A stretch of DNA of 12,937 nt from Candidatus Buchananbacteria bacterium RIFCSPLOWO2_02_FULL_46_11b (lineage in GTDB: Bacteria > Patescibacteriota > Patescibacteriia > Buchananbacterales > UBA6539), in contig MHIR01000066.1 of the NCBI GenBank assembly GCA_001817615.1, forward strand, positions 161-13,097. The letters run 5' to 3'. The notes below the pieces were generated by a model. That model was not told where the DNA came from. It did no database searches and saw only the letters and a program-made list of their open reading frames with translations. The translations under genes and the position numbers were made by a program. Below, in pieces: positions 5,599-11,727 of this stretch (position 1 is the stretch's first letter; the number at the start of each line of letters is the position of its first letter).

Positions 5599-7347
5599 AT
5601 GAAAAAAGCTATAATTTTATCATTGATATTAGTATCTGCCGCCGCTGTTATCGCCAGTGGCGTTTTTTTCATTCAAAAATTAAACCAGTTGCCAGAAATT
5701 AATGGAGACAGAAATATCAATCAAGAACCGGTTAAAAATCAAGAAGCTGGCATTGCCACGCCGGAATATAAGAAGCCCGAGCCCGAAGTCAGCTTAATTG
5801 CCGTGGGCGATATTATGCTTTCGCGCACCGTGGAGCAGCTGTTGGTGAAGCAAAGTGATTTTACCTTGCCTTTCAAACCCCTGGCCGGTTTTTTGGCCGG
5901 CGCGGATATCGCTTTCGGCAATCTGGAAACCGCGATCATGGCCGGCCGGCCGATTTTAACCGGTGAATTCCTGTTTCGGGCCGATCCGAAAACCGTGGCC
6001 GGGCTGACCTTGGCGGGATTTGACGTTTTATCCCTGGCCAACAATCACACCCCGAATTTCGGGCAATTCGGTTTGCAAAATACTTTTGCCGAGCTGGAAA
6101 AATCCGGCATCAAATACGCCGGGGCCGGAACTAACGCGGCCGAAGCGGCCAAGCCCGTGATTATAGAGAAACAGGGAATGAAGTTTGGTTTTCTGGCTTA
6201 TACTTATGGCCAATATATTCCCAAAGAATATTTTGCTTCCGCCGATCGCGCCGGGACCAATCCCATGGATTTGGTAAAAATGAAAGCTGACGTTAAGAGT
6301 CTTCGGCCGCGGGTTGACTGGCTGATTGTCTCCATGCACGTCGGCACGGAATATCAGCTCACGCCCAACGAAGAACAGACCAAATTCGCCCGCGCGGCCG
6401 TTGAGGCCGGCGCGGATGTTGTCTTGGGCCATCATCCGCACGTGGTCCAGACTTTTGAAAAATACAAAAACGGCTATATTTTTTACTCGCTGGGCAATTT
6501 TGTCTTTGATCAGCTCTGGTCAGAGGAAACCCAGGAAGGCCTGCTGGCTAAAATTATCTTCGGTCAAAAGGAAATCAAGCAGATTGAATTTTTGCCAGTA
6601 AAAATCAATAAGCAATTTCAGCCGGATTTCGCATCGGCCAGCACGAGCGAAAAAATCATTTCCATTTTAAAATATCCGGTTCAGAAGCAGATCAGATTCC
6701 GCTGGGATGGAAAAGACTTTATTGAATCGTCCGGTTGGCAGATTATTTTGGTTAAACCGGCGGATAATTACTCGGTTTATCAGGCCGCGGATCTGGACGG
6801 CGACGGCCGGCCGGAAGAAGCCGTGGTCGTTGACCGGATTGGTTATTTGATCAAAAACGGAAAGGCGGTTTGGAAAACCGATGACGGCTGGCAGGCGGAT
6901 AACGTGATAATCGGCGATTTTAACAATGATAAGATTCCCGAAGTCGGGTTTTCTTTATGGAAAGAGGGGAGTTACGGTCCTTCCAAGCCGTTTTGGGTTA
7001 AAGAAAATGACAAAGAAATTTCCAATCATTTGTTTTTATATAAACTGGCAGAGACGAAAAATCTTGCGTCTCTGCAAATGGTCTGGGGCTCCTCGGCTCT
7101 TGATCAGCCAATCAAAGAGATGGCTTTGGGCGATTTTGACGCCGATGGGAAAAACGAGCTGGCGGTTTTGGAAAATAATAATGCGCCTGTCGTAGGGGCG
7201 TATTGCAATACGCCCCTACAAGGTTGTCTTGTGAATTTAAGCATTTGGCGTTTTTCCGATTTTATTTTTTTCAATGTTTTCAAAAGCCGGGCGGGGGAGT
7301 TTTTGGGGTTAAAGATTTTTGGAGATTATATTTATGTGGGGGAGTAA
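5599..7347 (+). CDS. CapA-family metallophosphatase-like protein with FG-GAP-like tail
   Basis: This encodes 582 residues. A membrane anchor spans about 5-27. The CapA (poly-gamma-glutamate synthesis type) domain runs about 63-320 and keeps its metal-site motifs: GDIML (Gly70-Asp71), FGNLETAI (106-113), LANNH (146-150), MHVGTEY (His247, Glu251) and GHHPHVVQ (277-284). Related proteins take part in poly-gamma-glutamate or surface polymer handling; the substrate here is unknown, and no pgsB/C partners are nearby. The C-terminal part carries three Asp-rich calcium-loop motifs, DLDGDGRPE (398), DFNNDKIPE (440) and DFDADGKNE (512), as in FG-GAP/VCBS propeller repeats. Two palindromic DNA repeats lie inside the frame (7048-7075 and 7192-7219), and the final IWRF...IYVGE segment still looks like a normal end of this repeat type. 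The start ATG has only a weak AGG close by. Confidence 0.88.
   Translation: MKKAIILSLILVSAAAVIASGVFFIQKLNQLPEINGDRNINQEPVKNQEAGIATPEYKKPEPEVSLIAVGDIMLSRTVEQLLVKQSDFTLPFKPLAGFLAGADIAFGNLETAIMAGRPILTGEFLFRADPKTVAGLTLAGFDVLSLANNHTPNFGQFGLQNTFAELEKSGIKYAGAGTNAAEAAKPVIIEKQGMKFGFLAYTYGQYIPKEYFASADRAGTNPMDLVKMKADVKSLRPRVDWLIVSMHVGTEYQLTPNEEQTKFARAAVEAGADVVLGHHPHVVQTFEKYKNGYIFYSLGNFVFDQLWSEETQEGLLAKIIFGQKEIKQIEFLPVKINKQFQPDFASASTSEKIISILKYPVQKQIRFRWDGKDFIESSGWQIILVKPADNYSVYQAADLDGDGRPEEAVVVDRIGYLIKNGKAVWKTDDGWQADNVIIGDFNNDKIPEVGFSLWKEGSYGPSKPFWVKENDKEISNHLFLYKLAETKNLASLQMVWGSSALDQPIKEMALGDFDADGKNELAVLENNNAPVVGAYCNTPLQGCLVNLSIWRFSDFIFFNVFKSRAGEFLGLKIFGDYIYVGE
7048..7075. repeat. GCAGAGACG palindromic repeat inside the CapA-like gene
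   Basis: GCAGAGACG (7048-7056) and CGTCTCTGC (7067-7075) form a perfect nine-base stem around ten bases. The element encodes residues around ETKNLAS (485-491) of the CapA-like protein without breaking the frame. A decayed copy of the same arm is at 422-430. Confidence 0.75.
7192..7219. repeat. 28-bp perfect palindrome inside the CapA-like gene
   Basis: GTAGGGGCGTATTG (7192-7205) is followed directly by its exact reverse complement (7206-7219). It is the most perfect of five copies in the window; the other four lie at 9293-9441 before the 23S gene. Here it is translated as about VGAYCNTPLQ (532-541), adding two Cys-rich residues to a protein otherwise poor in Cys, and the reading frame continues to a family-like C-terminus. 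Confidence 0.85.
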
Positions 7348-7357
7348 GCTATACCTC

Positions 7358-7437
7358 CCCTCACCCTGTCCCTCCCCCCCCCCGATTGCCCGCTTCGACG
7401 AGCGAAGCGAGGCGATGGGGGGAGGGAACATTTTTTA
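7358..7437 (+). terminator. C-rich hairpin, probable terminator of the CapA-like gene
   Basis: Eleven bases after the stop codon, a C-rich arm (TCCCTCC..., ending in a C10 run at 7374-7383) faces GGGGGGAGGGA (about 7417-7427), with an inner CGCTTCG/CGAAGCG hairpin as the loop, then TTTTTT at 7431-7436. This could end transcription. The first 21 bases (7358-7378) are the exact reverse complement of 7879-7899, so the element also belongs to a repeat family found at both ends of this gene-free stretch. Confidence 0.55.
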
Positions 7438-7468
7438 ATGGCATTATTTAAAAAATATAGGCTTGTAT

Positions 7469-7572
7469 TATCTATTATCCCTTGCCTTTACTTCTCTTTC
7501 CTCCGCCTCTCTTTTTATTTTCTTTACCACGCCTCACTTTCCCCTAAAAAAGAGAAGTAAAGGCAATAGATA
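7469..7572. repeat. Long fold-back with 18-bp perfect arms
   Basis: TTGCCTTTACTTCTCTTT (7482-7499) is the exact reverse complement of 7549-7566. The stem can extend through TATCTAT / ATAGATA outside, with a short bulge on the left. The 49-base loop is pyrimidine-rich and has no open frame. It could be a structured RNA or a decayed small mobile element; there is no gene in it. Confidence 0.65.
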
Positions 7573-7622
7573 AAAAATAATAAATAGCAAAAGACTAAGT
7601 TTTTAAAAAAAGTAAATAAAAA

Positions 7623-7736
7623 TAGTTCCCCTCCTTTTTAAGGAGGGGATAGGGGTGGTTGACGAGCAGTAAGGGATTAAGGCAAAAAGGGAAACGTCCA
7701 CCCCTCCTATCCTCCCCTCAAAGAGGGGAGGAACTA
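7623..7736. repeat. 114-bp MITE-like element with TAGTTCC ends
   Basis: TAGTTCC at 7623-7629 and GGAACTA at 7730-7736 are inverted ends. Each arm continues as its own hairpin (CCCCTCC...GGAGGGG on the left, CCTCCCCTC-AAA-GAGGGGAGG on the right), and GGGGTGG / CCACCCC pair further in. There is no coding frame of substance. It looks like a small non-autonomous repeat element. Confidence 0.6.
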
Positions 7737-7814
7737 TGTTTAGTTGTTTTTCCTGGAAAGATTGTTTTATTTAGATTTAAAGTTATATCGCTTATTATTC
7801 ATGATTTAAATTAT

Positions 7815-7850
7815 TTTAGTAGCGACAGGTCGCGACCTGTCGCTACTAAA
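7815..7850. repeat. 36-bp perfect palindrome
   Basis: TTTAGTAGCGACAGGTCG (7815-7832) is followed with no gap by its exact reverse complement (7833-7850). There is no T tract directly after a loop, so it is a repeat element rather than a clean terminator. It is a different palindrome family from the GTAGGGGCG copies. Confidence 0.85.
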
Positions 7851-7862
7851 CCAATCTTTTGT

Positions 7863-7900
7863 TCCCTCCCCCTAACTAGGGGGAGGGACAGGGTGAGGGT
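7863..7900. repeat. Inverted partner of the C-rich element
   Basis: TCCCTCCCCCT (7863-7873) and AGGGGGAGGGA (7878-7888) form a perfect 11-base stem with an AACT loop, followed by CAGGGTGAGGG. Bases 7879-7899 are the exact reverse complement of 7358-7378. The two copies share arms but have different loops (4 bases here, a structured ~34-base insert there). Confidence 0.75.
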
Positions 7901-7904
7901 GTGG

Positions 7905-7936
7905 TAAAAATAAAAAAACAGCCGCTAAACAGCGAC
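7905..7936 (-). terminator. Intrinsic terminator of the minus-strand gene
   Basis: Read on the minus strand, GTCGCT-GTTT-AGCGGC (7936 to 7921) makes a six-pair stem including one G-T pair, followed by TGTTTTTTT. It lies 26 bases beyond the stop codon of the minus-strand gene that ends at 7963. Confidence 0.7.
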
Positions 7937-7962
7937 CGTCTTAAATAATTGAATGGTAATAA

Positions 7963-8406
7963 TTATTTTGATTGATCCAATGCCGTTACTTTCGCCAACA
8001 TTTTTTCCATCCATTCTTTTGAATGTGCAAACGGAGAAATTTTTTCCTGTTCCGGTTCAGCCTCAAAAATTTTATTCCAACCTTCAATGCCGGTAGTCAA
8101 GAATTTTTTAATAGCTTGGATTTGTGCGTCAATATCGCCATTTTCTTGCATAGCTTCAGAATGTAGCCTGTTTATAGGGCTTAATTCATCGGGATTAATC
8201 TGACGTATCGGTTTTGAAAGATCAGGACCGCTACTGCGCCGGTGGATTTTTTTCTCGGAGCCGGTATTTTCGGGAAGCACGATTGAATAAGCAGCATCCG
8301 CCAATTCCTGCCTGATTTTTTTAAAAGCTTCTTCTTTTGTTTCCGGGCCCTCCTCTTTTTCTCCTCTTTCTTTGGGAGAAAGAAAAGATTTCAGCATTTC
8401 TCTCAT
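7963..8406 (-). CDS. Hypothetical small charged soluble protein
   Basis: This encodes 147 residues and I do not recognise the family. The N-terminal 30 residues are very rich in Lys and Glu (SPKERGEKEEGPETKEE), the middle holds PDLSKPIRQINPDELSP, and residues about 85-147 look helical (DAQIQAIKKFLTTGIEGWNKIF). There is no signal peptide and no membrane segment. Support for a real gene comes from its own promoter upstream, its own terminator downstream, and a divergent gene beyond the promoter region. ATG at 8406 is the first start; Met4 (8397) is an alternative. No Shine-Dalgarno is seen. Its GC content is moderate, similar to the surroundings. Confidence 0.7.
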   Translation of the reverse strand: MREMLKSFLSPKERGEKEEGPETKEEAFKKIRQELADAAYSIVLPENTGSEKKIHRRSSGPDLSKPIRQINPDELSPINRLHSEAMQENGDIDAQIQAIKKFLTTGIEGWNKIFEAEPEQEKISPFAHSKEWMEKMLAKVTALDQSK

Positions 8407-8442
8407 AAAATTAAAGATTAATTATAAATTATCTCTTCCTTT

Positions 8443-8471
8443 AGTTTACCCCCCCTAAAAAAATTTGTCAA
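8443..8471 (-). promoter_or_regulatory. Minus-strand promoter with G7 tract in its spacer
   Basis: On the minus strand: TTGACA (8471-8466), a 17-base spacer of AA, seven T, A and seven G (8465-8449), then TAAACT (8448-8443). The arrangement copies the protease promoter at 371-400: a perfect -35, A/T run, A, G tract against the -10, and TAAAxT. A second possible -10 (TATAAT, 8426-8421) lies closer to the start but lacks a recognisable -35. Confidence 0.6.
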
Positions 8472-8491
8472 GCCCGCCGGTTTTATCACAA

Positions 8492-8520
8492 TCGCCAAAC
8501 CGCCGGTTTTTTGTTATAAT
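8492..8520 (+). promoter_or_regulatory. Promoter for the DUF5654 gene
   Basis: A consensus -10 TATAAT (8515-8520) has TCGCCA (8492-8497, four of six) 17 bases upstream. It lies back to back with the minus-strand promoter at 8443-8471. A direct repeat CCGCCGGTTTT (8474-8484 and 8500-8510) flanks the -35 and could bind a regulator, though this is a guess. Confidence 0.5.
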
Positions 8521-8563
8521 CAATTCAGCAGATAGCAACCTAATTACCTAACACCTAAACAAT

Positions 8564-8908
8564 ATGCCAAAAACAAAACAAAAAGACCCCTCGGCCAACT
8601 CCATTAAGCTTAAGGCGGCCTCGGGGGCTAAAAAAATCTCCAAAGACGTCGGCCAGCTAAGGCTGGAAATTTTGCAAAAAATTACGGATCTGGTGACCGC
8701 CGGCATGGGGCTGGTGGCGGCTTTGGCCTGGAATAACGCCATTCAGGCGATCTTTAACCGGGTTTTCCCCAAGCCGGGGGACAATATCGCGGCTTTAACA
8801 GTTTATGCACTGGTTATCACCATTATTATAGTAGTCATTACGGTCCAGCTTAGCCGGGCCGTGAATATGGCCAAAAAACAGCTAAATATAGGGAAATCAA
8901 GGAGATAG
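8564..8908 (+). CDS. DUF5654 family two-helix membrane protein
   Basis: This encodes 114 residues. A basic, soluble N-terminus (1-30) is followed by an amphipathic stretch, LRLEILQKITDLV, then a first membrane helix about 43-65 with the family-like core GLVAALAWNNAIQAIF, a short linker with PKPGDN, a second membrane helix about 76-97, and a basic tail. This is the usual plan and size of DUF5654 proteins, which are common in Patescibacteria and archaea and have no known function. The start codon follows a promoter by 43 bases; there is no Shine-Dalgarno. No terminator lies directly after it, so its transcript may run on to the terminator at 9070. Confidence 0.85.
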   Translation: MPKTKQKDPSANSIKLKAASGAKKISKDVGQLRLEILQKITDLVTAGMGLVAALAWNNAIQAIFNRVFPKPGDNIAALTVYALVITIIIVVITVQLSRAVNMAKKQLNIGKSRR

Positions 8909-8917
8909 CCGGAGGTC

Positions 8918-8946
8918 TTGACAATATTTTTTAGATGAGTTATAAT
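8918..8946 (+). promoter_or_regulatory. Full-consensus promoter ahead of the leader RNA/23S gene
   Basis: TTGACA (8918-8923) and TATAAT (8941-8946) are both perfect and separated by exactly 17 bases. It is the strongest promoter in the window, as expected for a stable RNA. Transcription would start near 8953. It begins ten bases after the DUF5654 stop codon. Confidence 0.85.
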
Positions 8947-8999
8947 GGGAGTGCTAAGTAAAACTAGCCAAAAGAGCAAGAATCTTAAGAGAAGCCAAT

Positions 9000-9041
9000 A
9001 TGATGAAGAGAAATTTAATTCTTAATTTCCCAAGCGCATGA
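9000..9041 (+). CDS. Possible 13-residue leader peptide
   Basis: ATG at 9000 opens a frame coding MMKRNLILNFPSA and stopping with TGA at 9039-9041. Its last codons contain CCCAAGCG (9029-9036), which is the exact complement of CGCTTGGG (9071-9078) in the left arm of the following terminator. A ribosome position on this frame could therefore decide between terminator and antiterminator, as in classical attenuation. There is only a loose AAGAGA upstream. A chance short frame cannot be excluded. Confidence 0.25.
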   Translation: MMKRNLILNFPSA

Positions 9042-9069
9042 TGGTGTGATATTTTGGTTGTTATTTTCG

Positions 9070-9094
9070 CCGCTTGGGACCAAGCGGTTTTTTT
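9070..9094 (+). terminator. Intrinsic terminator, possibly conditional
   Basis: CCGCTTGG (9070-9077) and CCAAGCGG (9080-9087) form a perfect eight-base stem with a two-base apex (effectively a four-base loop with the last pair open), followed by seven T residues. The left arm can pair instead with CCCAAGCG at 9029-9036. Confidence 0.8.
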
Positions 9095-9155
9095 GTTCTT
9101 TACGAGGTTAGTTCCTAAAATTCAGCGCGTAAGCCGATGCTAATTAATGCGAAAA

Positions 9156-9196
9156 ATGCGAAATATGCGAAAGCCTAGATTTCGCATCATTCGCAT
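9156..9196. repeat. Fold-back of TGCGAA repeats
   Basis: ATGCGAA-AT-ATGCGAAA (9156-9172) faces TTTCGCAT-CA-TTCGCAT (9180-9196) around a seven-base loop. Further TGCGAA/TTCGCAT units lie just outside (9147 and 9219), and single TTCGCAT units occur in the tails of the direct repeats near 353 and 2870. Confidence 0.75.
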
Positions 9197-9292
9197 GAAT
9201 CCATAGTTTCGTATAGTTTTCGCATCGCGTTCTGGATTTTGGGAGTTAACGGAAAACTGGACTTTAACAATTGAACCAGCATCTTAAAATAA

Positions 9293-9441
9293 GTAGGGGC
9301 GTATCGCAATACGCCCATACAAACGTACACCTTAAAGTAGGGGCGTATTGCAATACGCCCATAGTGAGAATTGTCGCAAGCGGCCAGTAGGGGCGTATTG
9401 ACATACGCCCAAAACCAGTAGGGGCGTATTGGCATACGCCC
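9293..9441. repeat. Four copies of the GTAGGGGCGTAT palindrome
   Basis: The copies are at 9293-9320, 9337-9364, 9387-9410 and 9418-9441, all in the same orientation, each GTAGGGGCGTAT plus a complementary ATACGCCC arm with small changes in the apex and the distal end. The gaps are 16, 22 and 7 bases and unrelated, so this is a local cluster of a dispersed palindrome, not a CRISPR array. The fifth copy in the window is in the CapA-like gene. The cluster lies in what would be the 5' leader of the 23S transcript. Confidence 0.85.
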
Positions 9442-9470
9442 AAAAAGCGGCCGGCTTGCGTCTCAATTCT
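9368..9470 (+). repeat. Imperfect inverted repeat enclosing two palindromes
   Basis: AGAATTG-TCGCAAGC-GGCC (left, 9368-9385) pairs with the region 9449-9470 (GGCC-G-GCTTGCG-TCT-CAATTCT read 5' to 3') with small bulges. The stem encloses palindrome copies 3 and 4 and ends four bases before the predicted 23S start. It could be a structured leader that positions processing of the 23S 5' end. Confidence 0.5.
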
Positions 9471-9804
9471 TGTGGTTAAATATAATCAAGGGCAAATGGT
9501 GGATGCCTCGACATCAAAAGACGATGAAGGACGTAGCAGCCTGCGAAAAGCTTCGGTGAGGTGGCAAGCAACCTGTGACCCGGAGATATCCGAATGGGGA
9601 AACCCGTCTTGATGGAAGATCAAGACATCATTATCTGAATCCATAGGATAATGAAGAAGACCTGGCGAAGTGAAACATCTCAGTAGCCAGAGGAAAAGAA
9701 AAAAATTTGCGAATTGCATATTGCCGGTTTCCGAAAGGGAACCCGCGATTTGCGATTTGCTCATTCCCTAAGTAGTGGCGAGCGAAAGGGGAAGAGCTCA
9801 AATT

Positions 9805-9975
9805 CTGCAGACTAAACGCTTTATTAAGTTTTCTGCCGGGGATTGTTCCTTGGCAGGGAACTTAATAAGCGCCTACGGGTGCAAGCCCAATGCCTGCCGG
9901 AGGTTGTAAGATAAACGCATTTTAAGCCCTTGCAGGCTTAAGCAAAGACACAAATTATATTTCCCTAGCCAAAGC
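9805..9975 (+). other. Expansion segment in 23S domain I
   Basis: Between sequences matching E. coli near 250-270 and the following TAGCCAAAGC..GGAAAG segment there are about 170 additional bases. They fold locally: CGCTTTATTAAGTT near 9818 pairs with AACTTAATAAGCG near 9860, and TTAAGCC pairs with GGCTTAA around 9922-9942. GATAAAC (about 9911) can pair with GTTTATC (about 10040), closing the region. It may be a retained expansion or an intervening sequence that is cut out without ligation. Confidence 0.5.
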
Positions 9976-10347
9976 TTTTGGAAAGAAGCGCCAAAGAAGG
10001 TGACAGCCCTGTCGGCGAAAGGGATTATAGCTTTGCAGTGTTTATCTTGAGTACCACGGAACTCGTGAAATTCTGTGGGAATTAGCCGCGACTATGCGGT
10101 AAAGCTAAATACTTTTGATGATCAATAGTGCACAAGTACCGTGAGGGAAAGGTGAAAAGCAGCCCGGTGAGGGCGATGAAATAGTATCTGAAACCATTTG
10201 CTTACAATAAGTCGGAGCCCTGAGTTTATCGAAGGGTGACGGCGTTCCTATTGAAGAATGAGCCAACGAGTTTGTGGATGTTGCCAAGCTTAAGCCCGAA
10301 CAGGGCGAAAGCGCAGTGAAAGCAAGGGTTAACCCCCGTTTTCGCTT

Positions 10348-10382
10348 GTTGATTATCCCCGTTTTTTGCCGGGATAATCAAC
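10348..10382 (+). other. Extra hairpin in 23S rRNA
   Basis: GTTGATTATCCC (10348-10359) and GGGATAATCAAC (10371-10382) form a perfect 12-base stem with an 11-base loop. E. coli has a much shorter helix at this place (roughly positions 620-660), so this is an insertion or elongated helix tip of about 40 bases. Confidence 0.55.
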
Positions 10383-10785
10383 TCGCGAAACTGTAGCATT
10401 CACAAGACCCGAAACCAGGTGATCTAGCCATTGCCAGGGTGAACGCACTGTAACAGGTGCGGGAGGCCCGAACCCACGAGCCGTGCAAAACTCGGGGATG
10501 AGCTGTGGTTAGGGGTGAAATTCCAATCGAACCTGGTAATAGCTGGTTCTCCTCGAAATAGCTTTTGGGCTAGCCCTGAACAGTAACCATGGGGGTAGAG
10601 CACTGAATAGAGGCAGATGGAGAAATCCTACTGTCTTTAACCAAACTCCGAATACCATGGCGGAATGTTTAGGAGTCAGACTATGCGGGCTAAGCTGCAT
10701 CAGTCAAAAGGGAAACAGCCCAGATCACAAGCTAAGGTCCCTAAATCGACGTTAAGTGTAAAAGGCGGTGATTTGACTTTAACAA

Positions 10786-10816
<31 letters not shown>

Positions 10817-11727
10817 TAAAGAAAGCGTAACAGCTCACTGGTCAAGTTGGATTGCGCCGAAAATGTACCGGGGCTAAACGTCGTACCGAAGCTGTGGGTT
10901 TACTTGTCTTTTATTAGACATATAAGCGGTAGAGGAGCTTTCCATAAGCGCTGAAGGTTGTCCGCGAGGGCGGCTGGAGTTTATGGAAGTGAGAATGTTG
11001 GCATGAGTAGCAAAAAGGCGGGTGAAAATCCCGCCCACCGCAAGCCTAAGGTTTCCTGGGCAACGCGAATCGACCCAGGGTTAGTCGATCCTAAGGCGAG
11101 GCCGAAAGGCGTAGTCGATGGAAAAGCAGGTTAATATTCCTGCACTATCTATGAGAAAACTGATGATGGACGCATTTTGGATATTCAAACGTTCTATGGT
11201 ATGGACGTTCCTTTACCCGCAAGGGTTGGGGAGAAGGCAAAGCTTCGGCCGAGTCAACTTGAGTTGAAGGGGTGCCTAGAAAAGGTCGTCAGCCTGTCTT
11301 TTAGATAACCGTACTGCAAACCGACACAGGTAGGCGGGCATAAGTGTGCCAAGGTGTACGAGAGAATCCTCGTTTAGGAACTCGGCAATATAGCGTCCGT
11401 AAGTTAGCAATAAGGACTGCCCATCGCAAGATGGGCCGCAGCTAAAGATCTCAAGCGACTGTTTACCAAAAACTTAGGTCCCTGCAAAAGCGTAAGCTGA
11501 AGTATAGGGGCTGATGCCTGGCCAGTGTCAGAACGTTAAGGGGTGAGGTCATCCTGCCGCAAGGCAGGGGCAGCTTTAAACCGAAGCGCTGATGAACGCC
11601 GGCGATAACTATAATCGTCCTAAGGTAGAAGGAATTTTTCCCGATATGGATTGGGGTTTGCTGCCTTAGTAAAATTCGGCTATATGCTGGAAACTCTGGA
11701 GTATTGAGGACTACTATGGTATAATAA

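Larger units (their letters stand above)
8953..9094 (+). ncRNA. Leader or small RNA between promoter and terminator
   Basis: The consensus promoter and the terminator at 9070 bound a predicted transcript of about 140 nt with no sizeable gene. CCAAAA (about 8969-8974) and TTTTGG (about 9052-9057) could pair, and GAAATT (9010-9015) can pair with AATTTC (9024-9029). I do not recognise it as 6S, tmRNA, SRP RNA or RNase P RNA. It is either a free small RNA or the attenuated leader of the 23S transcript. Confidence 0.4.

Noticed and set aside
7659..7907. 82-codon plus-strand open frame
   Set aside because: It is made of the MITE-like element, the 36-bp palindrome and the G-rich hairpin; the translation has no protein-like character.
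8421..8426. TATAAT on the minus strand as the main promoter of the 147-residue gene
   Set aside because: No recognisable -35 at the proper distance and only about eight bases from predicted start to ATG; the TTGACA/TAAACT pair is better, though both may work.
9187..9435. 82-codon minus-strand open frame before the 23S gene
   Set aside because: It is produced by the TTCGCAT fold-back and the palindrome copies (repeated RPYW-like peptides).
9293..9441. Possible CRISPR array (four regular repeats)
   Set aside because: Each unit is a full palindrome, the gaps are 7-22 bases and uneven, there are no spacer-like inserts or cas genes, and a fifth copy lies in a protein gene.
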